7,529 nucleotides of DNA, taken from the NCBI GenBank assembly GCA_031254155.1, contig JAIRVA010000289.1, positions 1 through 7,529 of the forward strand, read 5' to 3'. The position numbers and the translations under genes were made by a program. The notes under the pieces were generated by a model that was given only the letters and a program-made list of their open reading frames with translations, had not been told where the DNA came from and did no database searches. How positions within the stretch are numbered: position 1 is the first letter of the stretch; every line of letters starts with the position of its first letter. Source of the stretch: Propionibacteriaceae bacterium (GTDB taxonomy: Bacteria > Actinomycetota > Actinomycetes > Propionibacteriales > Propionibacteriaceae). Positions 1-5,838 of the stretch are shown here, one piece after another.

Positions 1-499
1 GGGTCTTTTCCCCGGTCAGCTGCCAGTGGATGTACCCGCCGAGCGTCGTCAGGTAGGCGATCTGCGGGACGTGGGCCTCGCCGTTCAGCACGGCCTGGTA
101 AAGATGGGCGATGGACCAGCGCTGCGGTACGGCGAACGCAAGCAGGCCGGTCAGCTCCTCGCTGGCCGCGGCGGTCGTGGTGTTACGCCCCGACCGGAAG
201 CCCGCGAGCTGTTCACCAGTGGCCGAGAAGGGCAGATAGCCGTGCATCATGGCCGAGATACCGATACTGGCCAGCGTCGTGACCGGCGCGCCGTACGTCT
301 GCTCGACCGTGGCGTTGAGCTCCGCGTACGCCTCGCGTACCCCCGCCCAGACCGCGTCCAGGGGGTACGACCAGTAGCCGTCGATGAGCTGGTTCTCCCA
401 GGTGTGCGACCCGGTGGCGATAACGCTCAGGTGCTCGTCGACAAGCACCGCCTTGATGCGGGTCGAGCCGAACTCAATCCCCAGCGACCACGTGTCCAT
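1..499 (-). CDS. FGGY-family carbohydrate kinase (pentulokinase-like), C-terminal part outside window
   Basis: This is the N-terminal 166 residues of a cytoplasmic sugar kinase that would phosphorylate a pentulose or similar sugar using ATP. The protein opens MDTWSLGIEFGSTRIKAVLV; residues 7-16 are the first phosphate-binding motif of the FGGY fold, with Glu9 where classical xylulokinases have Asp. A conserved MMHGY stretch lies at about residues 84-88, RNTTT at 105-109 and PQRWSIAHLYQ at 125-135. From memory these fit a subfamily annotated as xylulokinase-like or as the non-classical ribulokinase of clostridial arabinose clusters, but I could not search. The catalytic Asp of the family lies further on and is not visible. 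The ATG has a GAGGAG Shine-Dalgarno five bases upstream, and the gene starts 16 bases after the permease stop, so it is the fourth operon gene. Kinase family is sure; substrate is not. Confidence 0.9.
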   Translation of the reverse strand, partial: MDTWSLGIEFGSTRIKAVLVDEHLSVIATGSHTWENQLIDGYWSYPLDAVWAGVREAYAELNATVEQTYGAPVTTLASIGISAMMHGYLPFSATGEQLAGFRSGRNTTTAAASEELTGLLAFAVPQRWSIAHLYQAVLNGEAHVPQIAYLTTLGGYIHWQLTGEKT

Positions 500-504
500 G
501 GCGA

Positions 505-510
505 CTCCTC
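505..510 (-). promoter_or_regulatory. Ribosome binding site of the FGGY kinase gene
   Basis: GAGGAG on the minus strand, five bases before the ATG at 499. It lies in the short gap after the permease TAG stop and supports independent initiation of the kinase and the choice of this start. Confidence 0.75.
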
Positions 511-515
511 GTCTC

Positions 516-1757
516 CTAGGCCGCCACGGAGGTGCGGCGCTTGTTCCACAGATCGAAAGCGACCGCGAGCGTCAGGATGAGGCCCTTGATGACGGGCTGC
601 AGGCCCTGCGACACGCCGGCCAGCTGCATCCCGTTCGAAATGACGGCCATGATGAGACCGCCGACCATGGCGCCCGCGATCCGGCCGATACCACCCGTCG
701 TCGACGCACCGCCGATGAAGCAGGCGGCGATGGCGTCGAGTTCCATGCCGACGCCGGCCGCCGGCTGGGCGCTGTTCATGCGGGCGGAGTAGATGACGCC
801 GGCGACCCCGGCCAGGAAGCCCATGTTGACGAACGTCCAGAACGTGATCGCCTTGGTCTTGACGCCCGACAGTTGGGCGGCCAGCAGGTTGCCACCGATG
901 GCGTAGATGCCGCGCCCGAAGGAGGTCCGGGCCATCACGACACCGTACACCATGATGAACACGGCCAGAATGATGAGAATGACCGGCAGGCCGCGGTTCT
1001 GCGAGATCCGCCAGGCGAAGAACAGCGCGACCGCGGCGACAAGCACGACCTGGAGGACGAACAACGGCAGTGGGGCCACGCTCTGCTGGTACTTGATGCG
1101 CGCCATCCGCGACCGCCAGGCCGAGACGGCGTACCCGACGACGGCGACGGCGAACACGACCACGGTGAAGACGTCAAAACTAGTACCACCGAACCAGCCC
1201 TTGATGAAGCCGTTCGAGATGCCGTAGTACGCGCCCCCGAACGGGCTGAGCGAGACGTAGTTGAGCGTCAACTGCGCCAAACCGCGGAAGATCAGTTGCC
1301 CGCCCAGGGTGACGACGAAGCCCGGGATGCCGACGATGGCAACCCAGAAGCCCTGCCAGGCGCCCACCAGGGTCCCGCTGAGAATCGCCGCCAGGACGCC
1401 CACCCACCAGGGCAGGCCCATGCGGACGACGAGCACCGCGGCCACCGCGCCCGTGAAGGCGACCACCGACCCCACGCTCAGATCAATCTGGGCGAGGACG
1501 ATGACCATCAACATGCCGAGGGCCAGGACGAGGATATACGAGTACTGCAGGACGAGGTTCGTCAGGTTAGAGGGGCTCAAGAACATGTTCTGCCAGATCG
1601 ACAACGCCACGATGATGACGATGAACGCCACCAAGATGCCGTTGCGCCGCAGCACATTTTCCAGCAGGTACGCCCAGATCGATCCGCCCTTCGGTTGGGG
1701 GATGAGAAAGGCCTCGTCGTCGATCAACGCGGGTTCGGCGTCACGGGGAACGGTCAT
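516..1757 (-). CDS. gguB: Multiple-monosaccharide ABC transporter permease (GguB/MmsB type)
   Basis: This 413-residue integral membrane protein would form the sugar channel, probably as a homodimer, in the cytoplasmic membrane. It belongs to the branched-chain/ribose permease superfamily (BPD_transp_2). After a polar N-terminus of about 38 residues, hydrophobic spans occur at roughly 39-60, 68-89, 96-112, 117-140, 195-212, 231-249, 257-275, 305-323 and 360-377. Family hallmarks are AQIDLSVGS (89-97), GRGIYAIGGNLLAAQLSGVK (281-300), the cytoplasmic loop expected to touch the ATPase, and FIGGASTTGGIG (347-358). The long polar-to-hydrophobic insert around 212-256 and the length above 400 fit the GguB/MmsB group better than the shorter RbsC/XylH-like permeases, which are usually about 320-390 residues. 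Its ATG overlaps the ATPase stop as ATGA, implying translational coupling, with an AAGGAA Shine-Dalgarno eight bases upstream inside the ATPase gene. Sugar specificity cannot be read from the permease. Confidence 0.93.
   Translation of the reverse strand: MTVPRDAEPALIDDEAFLIPQPKGGSIWAYLLENVLRRNGILVAFIVIIVALSIWQNMFLSPSNLTNLVLQYSYILVLALGMLMVIVLAQIDLSVGSVVAFTGAVAAVLVVRMGLPWWVGVLAAILSGTLVGAWQGFWVAIVGIPGFVVTLGGQLIFRGLAQLTLNYVSLSPFGGAYYGISNGFIKGWFGGTSFDVFTVVVFAVAVVGYAVSAWRSRMARIKYQQSVAPLPLFVLQVVLVAAVALFFAWRISQNRGLPVILIILAVFIMVYGVVMARTSFGRGIYAIGGNLLAAQLSGVKTKAITFWTFVNMGFLAGVAGVIYSARMNSAQPAAGVGMELDAIAACFIGGASTTGGIGRIAGAMVGGLIMAVISNGMQLAGVSQGLQPVIKGLILTLAVAFDLWNKRRTSVAA
1754..1757 (-). other. ATGA stop-start overlap between ATPase and permease genes
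   Basis: The minus-strand ATGA contains both the permease start (ATG, 1757-1755) and the ATPase stop (TGA, 1756-1754). Such four-base overlaps usually couple translation of two subunits needed in equal amounts. Confidence 0.9.
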
Positions 1758-3295
1758 TTGAGGGTTTCCTTCTCTTTGGTCATGAGTTCCATGAGGTTTT
1801 CTTGGGTGGCTTCGGCGATGGGTACCTCACCGGTGATGGCGCCGAAGCTCAGGGTGTAGATGCGGTCGGAGATGCCCATGATCTCGGGCAACTCCGAGGA
1901 GATGACGATGACGGCCTTGCCTTGGGCGACCATGGCGTTGATGATGGTGTAGATCTCGTACTTCGCGCCGACGTCGATACCGCGGGTCGGCTCGTCCAGG
2001 ATGAGAATGTCCGGGTCGGTGTAGAGCCACTTGGCGACGACGACCTTCTGCTGGTTGCCGCCCGAGAGCTTCGTGACCGCCGCCATCACGGTGGGCGTCT
2101 TGATGCCGAGCTTGCTCCGGTATTCCTCGGCGACCTTGATCTCTTCGTTGCCGTTGACGAAACCGAACAACTTGCTCGTCAGCTTATACAGTCCCGCCGA
2201 TGTGGTGTTGGTTTTGATGTCGGTGAGCAGGTTGAGCCCGTACCGCTTGCGGTCCTCCGAGACGTACGCCACGCCGTGGTGGATCGCGTCGTCGACCGTG
2301 TCGAGGTGGACCTCGTCGCCCCGGATGTACGTCCGGCCCGTGATGTGAGCGCCGTACGAGTGCCCGAACAGGCTCATCGCCAACTCGGTCCGCCCGGCCC
2401 CCATCAGGCCCGCGATGCCCACGACCTCGCCCGCCCGGACGTTCAGGTTGGCGTGGTCGATCATGACGCGGCCCGGCTGGGTCGGGTGGTAGACCGTCCA
2501 GTCCTCCACCCGGAACAACTCGTCGCCGATGTGTCGCTCGCGGGGTGGGTACCGTTGCGACATTTCGCGGCCGACCATGTCCTTGATCAGGCGCTCCTGG
2601 GTCGCGTCAGCGGCAGGCATCGACTCGATGGTGTGGCCGTCGCGGATGACCGTGATCGTGTCGGCGACGTCCATCAGTTCGGAGAGCTTGTGCGAGATCA
2701 TGATGCAGGTGATCCCCTCCGCCTTGAGGTTGCGCAGCAGGCCCAGGAGGTGTTCGGAGTCGTTGTCATTGAGCGCCGCGGTGGGCTCGTCCAGGATGAG
2801 CAGCTTCACCGACTTGGACAGGGCCTTGGCGATCTCGACCAACTGTTGCTTGCCGACACCGACGGTACTGATCGGTGTCGTCGGGTTCTCGACGAGCCCG
2901 ACCCGGTCCATGAGTTCCTGCGCCTCGGCGTTGGTCCGGTTCCAGTCGATCAGGTGGGTCTTGGTATAGCGCTCGTTGCCGAGGAAGATGTTTTCGGCGA
3001 TCGACAGGAAGGGCGACAATGCAAGTTCCTGGTGGATGATGACGATGCCCTCGTGCTCCGAGTCGGTGATCGAGTGGAACCGGGCCTCTTCGCCCTCGTA
3101 CACGATCTGGCCCTCGTACGTGCCGTACGGATGGACCCCCGACAGCACCTTCATCAGGGTCGACTTGCCGGCGCCGTTCTCGCCGCAAATCGCGTGGATC
3201 TCGCCGCGCCGGACGGTGAGGGTGACGTCGTCAAGCGCGACGACGCCGGGGAAAGTCTTGGTGATGGAGCGCATCTCCAGGATGGTGTCGGACAT
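1754..3295 (-). CDS. gguA: Multiple-monosaccharide ABC transporter ATP-binding protein (GguA/MmsA type)
   Basis: This 513-residue peripheral membrane ATPase has two fused nucleotide-binding domains and energises sugar import through the neighbouring permease. Domain 1 (about 1-245) has Walker A GENGAGKST (38-46), Q-loop Gln89, Walker B LLILDE (165-170) and H-loop His202 in ISHKLSE; its signature is divergent, STVGVGKQQ (143-151) instead of LSGGQ. Domain 2 (about 258-513) has an Arg in place of the Walker A Lys, GLMGAGRTE (296-304), an intact signature LSGGNQQK (410-417), Walker B ILILDE (430-435), and Ser where the H-loop His would be (ISSELPE, 465-471). This asymmetry is normal for the sugar-importer class of RbsA, MglA, XylG and GguA, with one competent ATP site. 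Start ATG at 3295 has AAGGGA ten bases upstream. It lies between the binding-protein gene, 87 bases and a hairpin away, and the overlapping permease gene. Confidence 0.94.
   Translation of the reverse strand: MSDTILEMRSITKTFPGVVALDDVTLTVRRGEIHAICGENGAGKSTLMKVLSGVHPYGTYEGQIVYEGEEARFHSITDSEHEGIVIIHQELALSPFLSIAENIFLGNERYTKTHLIDWNRTNAEAQELMDRVGLVENPTTPISTVGVGKQQLVEIAKALSKSVKLLILDEPTAALNDNDSEHLLGLLRNLKAEGITCIMISHKLSELMDVADTITVIRDGHTIESMPAADATQERLIKDMVGREMSQRYPPRERHIGDELFRVEDWTVYHPTQPGRVMIDHANLNVRAGEVVGIAGLMGAGRTELAMSLFGHSYGAHITGRTYIRGDEVHLDTVDDAIHHGVAYVSEDRKRYGLNLLTDIKTNTTSAGLYKLTSKLFGFVNGNEEIKVAEEYRSKLGIKTPTVMAAVTKLSGGNQQKVVVAKWLYTDPDILILDEPTRGIDVGAKYEIYTIINAMVAQGKAVIVISSELPEIMGISDRIYTLSFGAITGEVPIAEATQENLMELMTKEKETLK
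1766..1771 (-). promoter_or_regulatory. Ribosome binding site of the permease gene, inside the ATPase gene
   Basis: AAGGAA on the minus strand, eight bases before the permease ATG and within the last codons of the ATPase gene. It supports the ATG at 1757 as the permease start. Confidence 0.65.
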
Positions 3296-3305
3296 CGACC
3301 TGGGT

Positions 3306-3311
3306 TCCCTT
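3306..3311 (-). promoter_or_regulatory. Probable ribosome binding site of the ATPase gene
   Basis: AAGGGA on the minus strand, ten bases before the ATG at 3295, somewhat far but acceptable. A weaker AGG core lies only three bases before the ATG. It follows the intercistronic hairpin, so ribosomes can load on the downstream part of the message separately. Confidence 0.45.
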
Positions 3312-3338
3312 CTGTGGGCTCGCGGTGGGTCAAGGGTG

Positions 3339-3368
3339 GTGGGGGAGGCAGCCAGGCGCCTCCCCCAC
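3339..3368 (-). terminator. Intercistronic GC-rich hairpin between binding-protein and ATPase genes
   Basis: GTGGGGGAGGC (3339-3349) and its exact complement GCCTCCCCCAC (3358-3368) form a perfect 11-bp stem with an 8-base loop, starting 14 bases after the binding-protein stop codon. In the operon's sense no run of U follows; the sequence is CACCACCCTTGACC. It is therefore more likely a partial terminator or an mRNA 3' end stabiliser than a full intrinsic terminator. Such structures behind binding-protein genes commonly give more binding protein than transporter subunits. The stem's left end overlaps a second palindrome, CCCACGTGGG (3364-3373), giving an alternative fold. Confidence 0.7.
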
Positions 3369-3382
3369 GTGGGTTTATCGGA

Positions 3383-4567
3383 TCAGGCCTGGCCGGAGTC
3401 GACCTGCGCCTGGGTCCAGTACTTGGAGTCGATCAGCTTGGACTGGATGTCTTCCTTGTTGATCGTGTCGACTTCGAGCAGCATCGACGGGACGACCTTC
3501 ACACCATTGTCGTAATCCTTGGTGTTGTTGGCAGTCGGGGTCTTGCCCTCGAGGAACGCCTTGGCGGCCACGACGGCCTGGTCGGCGAGCTTGCGGGTGT
3601 CCTTGAAAATGGTCGAGAACTGGACGTCCTTGTTGATGAGGGCGACCGACTCGATCTCGGCGTCCTGGCCGGTGACGATGGGCAGACCATCGCTGATCTT
3701 CGGGCCCATGCCCACGTTCTGCAGAGCGTTGATGATGCCGCGGGAGATGCCGTCGTACGGGCTCAGAACGCCCTTGAGGCCCGCACCGTTGCCGCCGTAA
3801 GAAGCAGTCAGCAGGTTGTCCATGCGGGTCTGCGCGGTCTCGAGGAGCCACCGCATGATGGCCGCCTGGCCAAACTGATCCTGGCCGGAACCGACAACGA
3901 GCGTACCGTCAGTGAGGTACGGCTTGAGGGTGTCGATGGCACCGTTCCAGAAGAACGTCGCATTGTTATCATCGGAGGAACCGGCGAACAACTCGACCTT
4001 CAGCGGGCCAGCCGGCGGGTTCGAAGCCTTCGAGCCGTCCTTGTTCGTGAGGCCGAGGCCGTAGAGCAGGGACGTCGCCTGGGCCACGCCAACCTTGTAG
4101 TTGTCGAACGACACGTAGAAATCGACGTTCGGCGAGTCACGGATCAGCCGGTCGTACGCGATGACGGGGATGTGTGCATCAGCGGCGGCCTGCAGCTGGC
4201 TGGTCAGAGCCGTGCCATCGATCGAGGCGATGATCAGGCACTTCACGCCCTTGGTGATCATCTGGTCGATCTGCTGGGTCTGCGTCGGGATGTCGTCGGC
4301 GGCGTATTCAAGGTCAACCTGGTAGCCAGCGGCTTCCAGGCCCGCCTTGACGGCGTTACCGTCGGCCACCCAGCGCGACGAGGTCTTGTTCGGCATGGCT
4401 ACGCCGATGGTGCCACCCGCAGCGGGGGCAGCCCCAGTGGTGGCGGCGCCAGCAGCGGTGGTCGTGGGAGCGCCGGTTGTCGCGGACGCGCCTCCACCGT
4501 TCGAGCACGCGGTCATGGAGAGGGCCATCAGACCCGCCACACCCGCTGCGATGATGCTCTTCTTCAT
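3383..4567 (-). CDS. chvE: Multiple-monosaccharide-binding lipoprotein of ABC transporter (ChvE type)
   Basis: This 394-residue protein would capture sugar outside the cell and hand it to the GguAB-type transporter. The N-terminus MKKSIIAAGVAGLMALSMTAC is a lipoprotein signal peptide with lipobox MTAC and lipidated Cys21, so the mature protein is membrane-anchored. A Ser/Gly/Ala/Thr linker (about 22-50) precedes the type I periplasmic-binding fold, which opens TIGVAMPNKTSSRWVADG. ChvE-like stretches include the IPTQTQQIDQMI region (93-104), PVIAYDRLI (134-142) and VDFYVSFDNYKVG (148-160), near the expected sugar pocket. The open frame extends 55 codons upstream to 4732, but that extension crosses the operator-like palindrome and lacks signal-peptide character; the internal ATG at 4567 has an AAAGGA Shine-Dalgarno seven bases away and places the lipoprotein signal correctly. 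It is the first operon gene. ChvE relatives bind several sugars, including galactose, arabinose, xylose and glucose; which one applies here is unknown. Confidence 0.93.
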   Translation of the reverse strand: MKKSIIAAGVAGLMALSMTACSNGGGASATTGAPTTTAAGAATTGAAPAAGGTIGVAMPNKTSSRWVADGNAVKAGLEAAGYQVDLEYAADDIPTQTQQIDQMITKGVKCLIIASIDGTALTSQLQAAADAHIPVIAYDRLIRDSPNVDFYVSFDNYKVGVAQATSLLYGLGLTNKDGSKASNPPAGPLKVELFAGSSDDNNATFFWNGAIDTLKPYLTDGTLVVGSGQDQFGQAAIMRWLLETAQTRMDNLLTASYGGNGAGLKGVLSPYDGISRGIINALQNVGMGPKISDGLPIVTGQDAEIESVALINKDVQFSTIFKDTRKLADQAVVAAKAFLEGKTPTANNTKDYDNGVKVVPSMLLEVDTINKEDIQSKLIDSKYWTQAQVDSGQA

Positions 4568-4574
4568 AGAAAAG

Positions 4575-4580
4575 TCCTTT
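4575..4580 (-). promoter_or_regulatory. Ribosome binding site that fixes the binding-protein start
   Basis: AAAGGA on the minus strand, seven bases before the ATG at 4567. Together with the signal peptide that begins there, it decides against the longer reading from 4732. Confidence 0.75.
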
Positions 4581-4647
4581 CTGGGCTGCCAACCGTGGCG
4601 CGACCCATTCAGTGATCCAACGTGGTACCCATCACGGCACCCCATAA

Positions 4648-4670
4648 CGTCGGGCGCTTTTGCTCCGACG
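4648..4670 (-). other. Small inverted repeat in the leader of the binding-protein gene
   Basis: CGTCGG (4648-4653) and CCGACG (4665-4670) are exact complements around an 11-base loop, with an inner GC pair closing an A-rich tetraloop in the operon-sense RNA. It lies between the 14-bp palindrome and the binding-protein start, so it would be in the 5' leader if transcription starts close to the operator. Function is unknown; the stem is short and may be chance. Confidence 0.3.
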
Positions 4671-4677
4671 CGATTCA

Positions 4678-4691
4678 TGTTAACGTTAACA
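4678..4691. promoter_or_regulatory. LacI-family operator-like palindrome
   Basis: TGTTAACGTTAACA is a perfect 14-bp palindrome centred on CG. This matches the general form of LacI/GalR-family operators, in which the hinge-helix leucine inserts at a central CpG. It sits 110 bases before the binding-protein start and 124 bases before the divergent LacI-type gene, so it could control one or both. It stands out as AT-rich in GC-rich DNA. The minus-strand TTAACA half also resembles a -35 element, but I see no convincing -10 at the right distance, so I do not call a promoter. Confidence 0.8.
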
Positions 4692-4748
4692 CAGCCCACT
4701 GGGCAAGCCTGTTTCGCTGAAAGATCGGTCACAGTTCGATAACGATTG

Positions 4749-4791
4749 GGCGGTCACCGCCAGCGAAGTGAGCGCGCTCATACCGATATCG
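4749..4791. promoter_or_regulatory. Cluster of three short palindromes upstream of the LacI-type gene
   Basis: Within 43 bases lie GGCGGT-C-ACCGCC (4749-4761), the perfect 12-bp TGAGCGCGCTCA (4769-4780) and the perfect 8-bp CGATATCG (4784-4791), ending 24 bases before the LacI-type start. They differ from the 14-bp palindrome in sequence, so they may bind another factor, form leader RNA structure, or be partly chance in GC-rich DNA. A role in repressor autoregulation is only an inference. Confidence 0.35.
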
Positions 4792-4815
4792 CCCCGGACA
4801 AGGTAGCCTCAACCC

Positions 4816-5829
4816 ATGGACACCCGACGCACACCTCCCACGATGGCGGATGTGGCCGCCCTGGCCGGGGTGTCCCACCAGACCGTCTCCCGGGTGCTGA
4901 ACGACCATCCGTCGGTGTCAGCCAAGGCCCGGGAACAAGTGTTACGGGCGATCACCCAACTGGGCTACCGCCGCAACCTCGCCGCCCGGACCCTCGCCAC
5001 CGGCAACAGCCGCGTCATCGGGGTCCTGGTCTCGACGACGTCGCTGTCCGGGCCATCGGGCGCGATGCTGGCCATCGAGGAGAACGCCCGCACGAACGGC
5101 TACTGGGTCAGCATGGGCAGCCTGCAGGTCGGTAGCCGCGACGAGGTGATCGAGGTGGCCCACCACTTCATCGACCAGGGCGTTGACGGCGTCATCGCCG
5201 TCGCCCAGACCCAGAGCGCCGTGGACGCCACCCTGGAGGCCTGCAGCCAGTTGCCTACCGTACTCGTCACCTCGGGCACGGTACCCGACGGGTGTTTCAC
5301 CGTGGACATCGACCAACACGGCGGGGCCCAGCAGGCGATGACGATTCTGCGGGGCCTGGGGCACACCCGGATCGCCCACGTCTCGGGACCAGCGGGCGAC
5401 CTGCACGCCGCGGCCCGCGCCGCCGCCTGGCGGGAGTCGCTACCCGCTGCCGAGCGCGAACGGGCCCTCGTGGTCACGGGTGATTGGTCGGCCCAGTCGG
5501 GGTACCAGGCCGCCCTCGCCCTCCAAGCCTTGGACCACCCGCCGACCGCGGTGTTCGCCGCCAACGACCGCATGGCCTACGGCGTTTTGCGGGCGGCCTA
5601 CGAGGCCGGGGCACACGTCCCGCGCGATCTCAGTGTGGTCGGGTTCGACGACATTGAGGGTTCGGACTGTACGATCCCGCCGCTGACGACGATCCGTCAG
5701 AACCACGACGCTCTCGGGGCGGCGGCGCTGCAACTCCTCCTGGAAGCGATCCGTCACGAACCGGTGCGACGGGTCAAGATACCCCCCGAGCCGGTCTTCC
5801 GGGCCTCGGCCGGCGCACCCGTGTCCTGA
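4816..5829 (+). CDS. LacI/GalR-family transcriptional regulator of the sugar operon
   Basis: This 337-residue DNA-binding protein has the usual length of the family. Residues 10-29 (MADVAALAGVSHQTVSRVLN) are the helix-turn-helix, followed by the hinge helix NLAARTLATG (54-63), where Leu60 is the residue expected to insert at the operator's central CpG. From VIGVLVS (67-73) onward it is a periplasmic-binding-like sensor domain, with PTAVFAANDRMAYGVLRAAYEAG near 243-265 and LSVVGFDDIEGS (273-284), both typical of the family. The ATG at 4816 has a modest AAGG about 12 bases upstream and places the helix-turn-helix at the N-terminus as expected. It is divergent from the ChvE/GguAB/kinase operon, which suggests that it represses it until a sugar or phosphorylated sugar binds. 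The effector cannot be read from sequence. It shares a 9-base convergent gap with the downstream ATPase gene. Confidence 0.93.
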   Translation: MDTRRTPPTMADVAALAGVSHQTVSRVLNDHPSVSAKAREQVLRAITQLGYRRNLAARTLATGNSRVIGVLVSTTSLSGPSGAMLAIEENARTNGYWVSMGSLQVGSRDEVIEVAHHFIDQGVDGVIAVAQTQSAVDATLEACSQLPTVLVTSGTVPDGCFTVDIDQHGGAQQAMTILRGLGHTRIAHVSGPAGDLHAAARAAAWRESLPAAERERALVVTGDWSAQSGYQAALALQALDHPPTAVFAANDRMAYGVLRAAYEAGAHVPRDLSVVGFDDIEGSDCTIPPLTTIRQNHDALGAAALQLLLEAIRHEPVRRVKIPPEPVFRASAGAPVS

Positions 5830-5838
5830 ACTGCCTCG

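Noticed and set aside
384..1859. A 491-codon plus-strand open frame opposite the permease gene
   Set aside because: Its protein is a low-complexity Asp/Arg/His/Glu-rich sequence typical of antisense reading of a membrane protein gene, while the permease on the other strand has all family motifs.
1754..3295. The Arg in the second Walker A motif and the weak first signature as signs of a decayed ATPase
   Set aside because: These substitutions are standard in the double-domain sugar-importer ATPases such as RbsA, MglA and GguA; the frame is intact and full length.
3339..3368. A full intrinsic terminator separating the binding-protein gene from the rest of the operon
   Set aside because: No U-tract follows the stem in the operon direction, and the downstream genes are the partners the binding protein needs, so complete termination is unlikely.
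1802..4615. A 937-codon plus-strand open frame opposite the ATPase and binding-protein genes
   Set aside because: It is an antisense shadow common in GC-rich DNA: composition dominated by Asp, Gly, Val, Leu and Arg, no recognisable domain, and it runs across two clear minus-strand genes and the hairpin between them.
4568..4732. A 55-codon N-terminal extension of the binding protein
   Set aside because: It would run across the operator-like palindrome and bury the lipoprotein signal peptide; the internal ATG at 4567 has its own Shine-Dalgarno.
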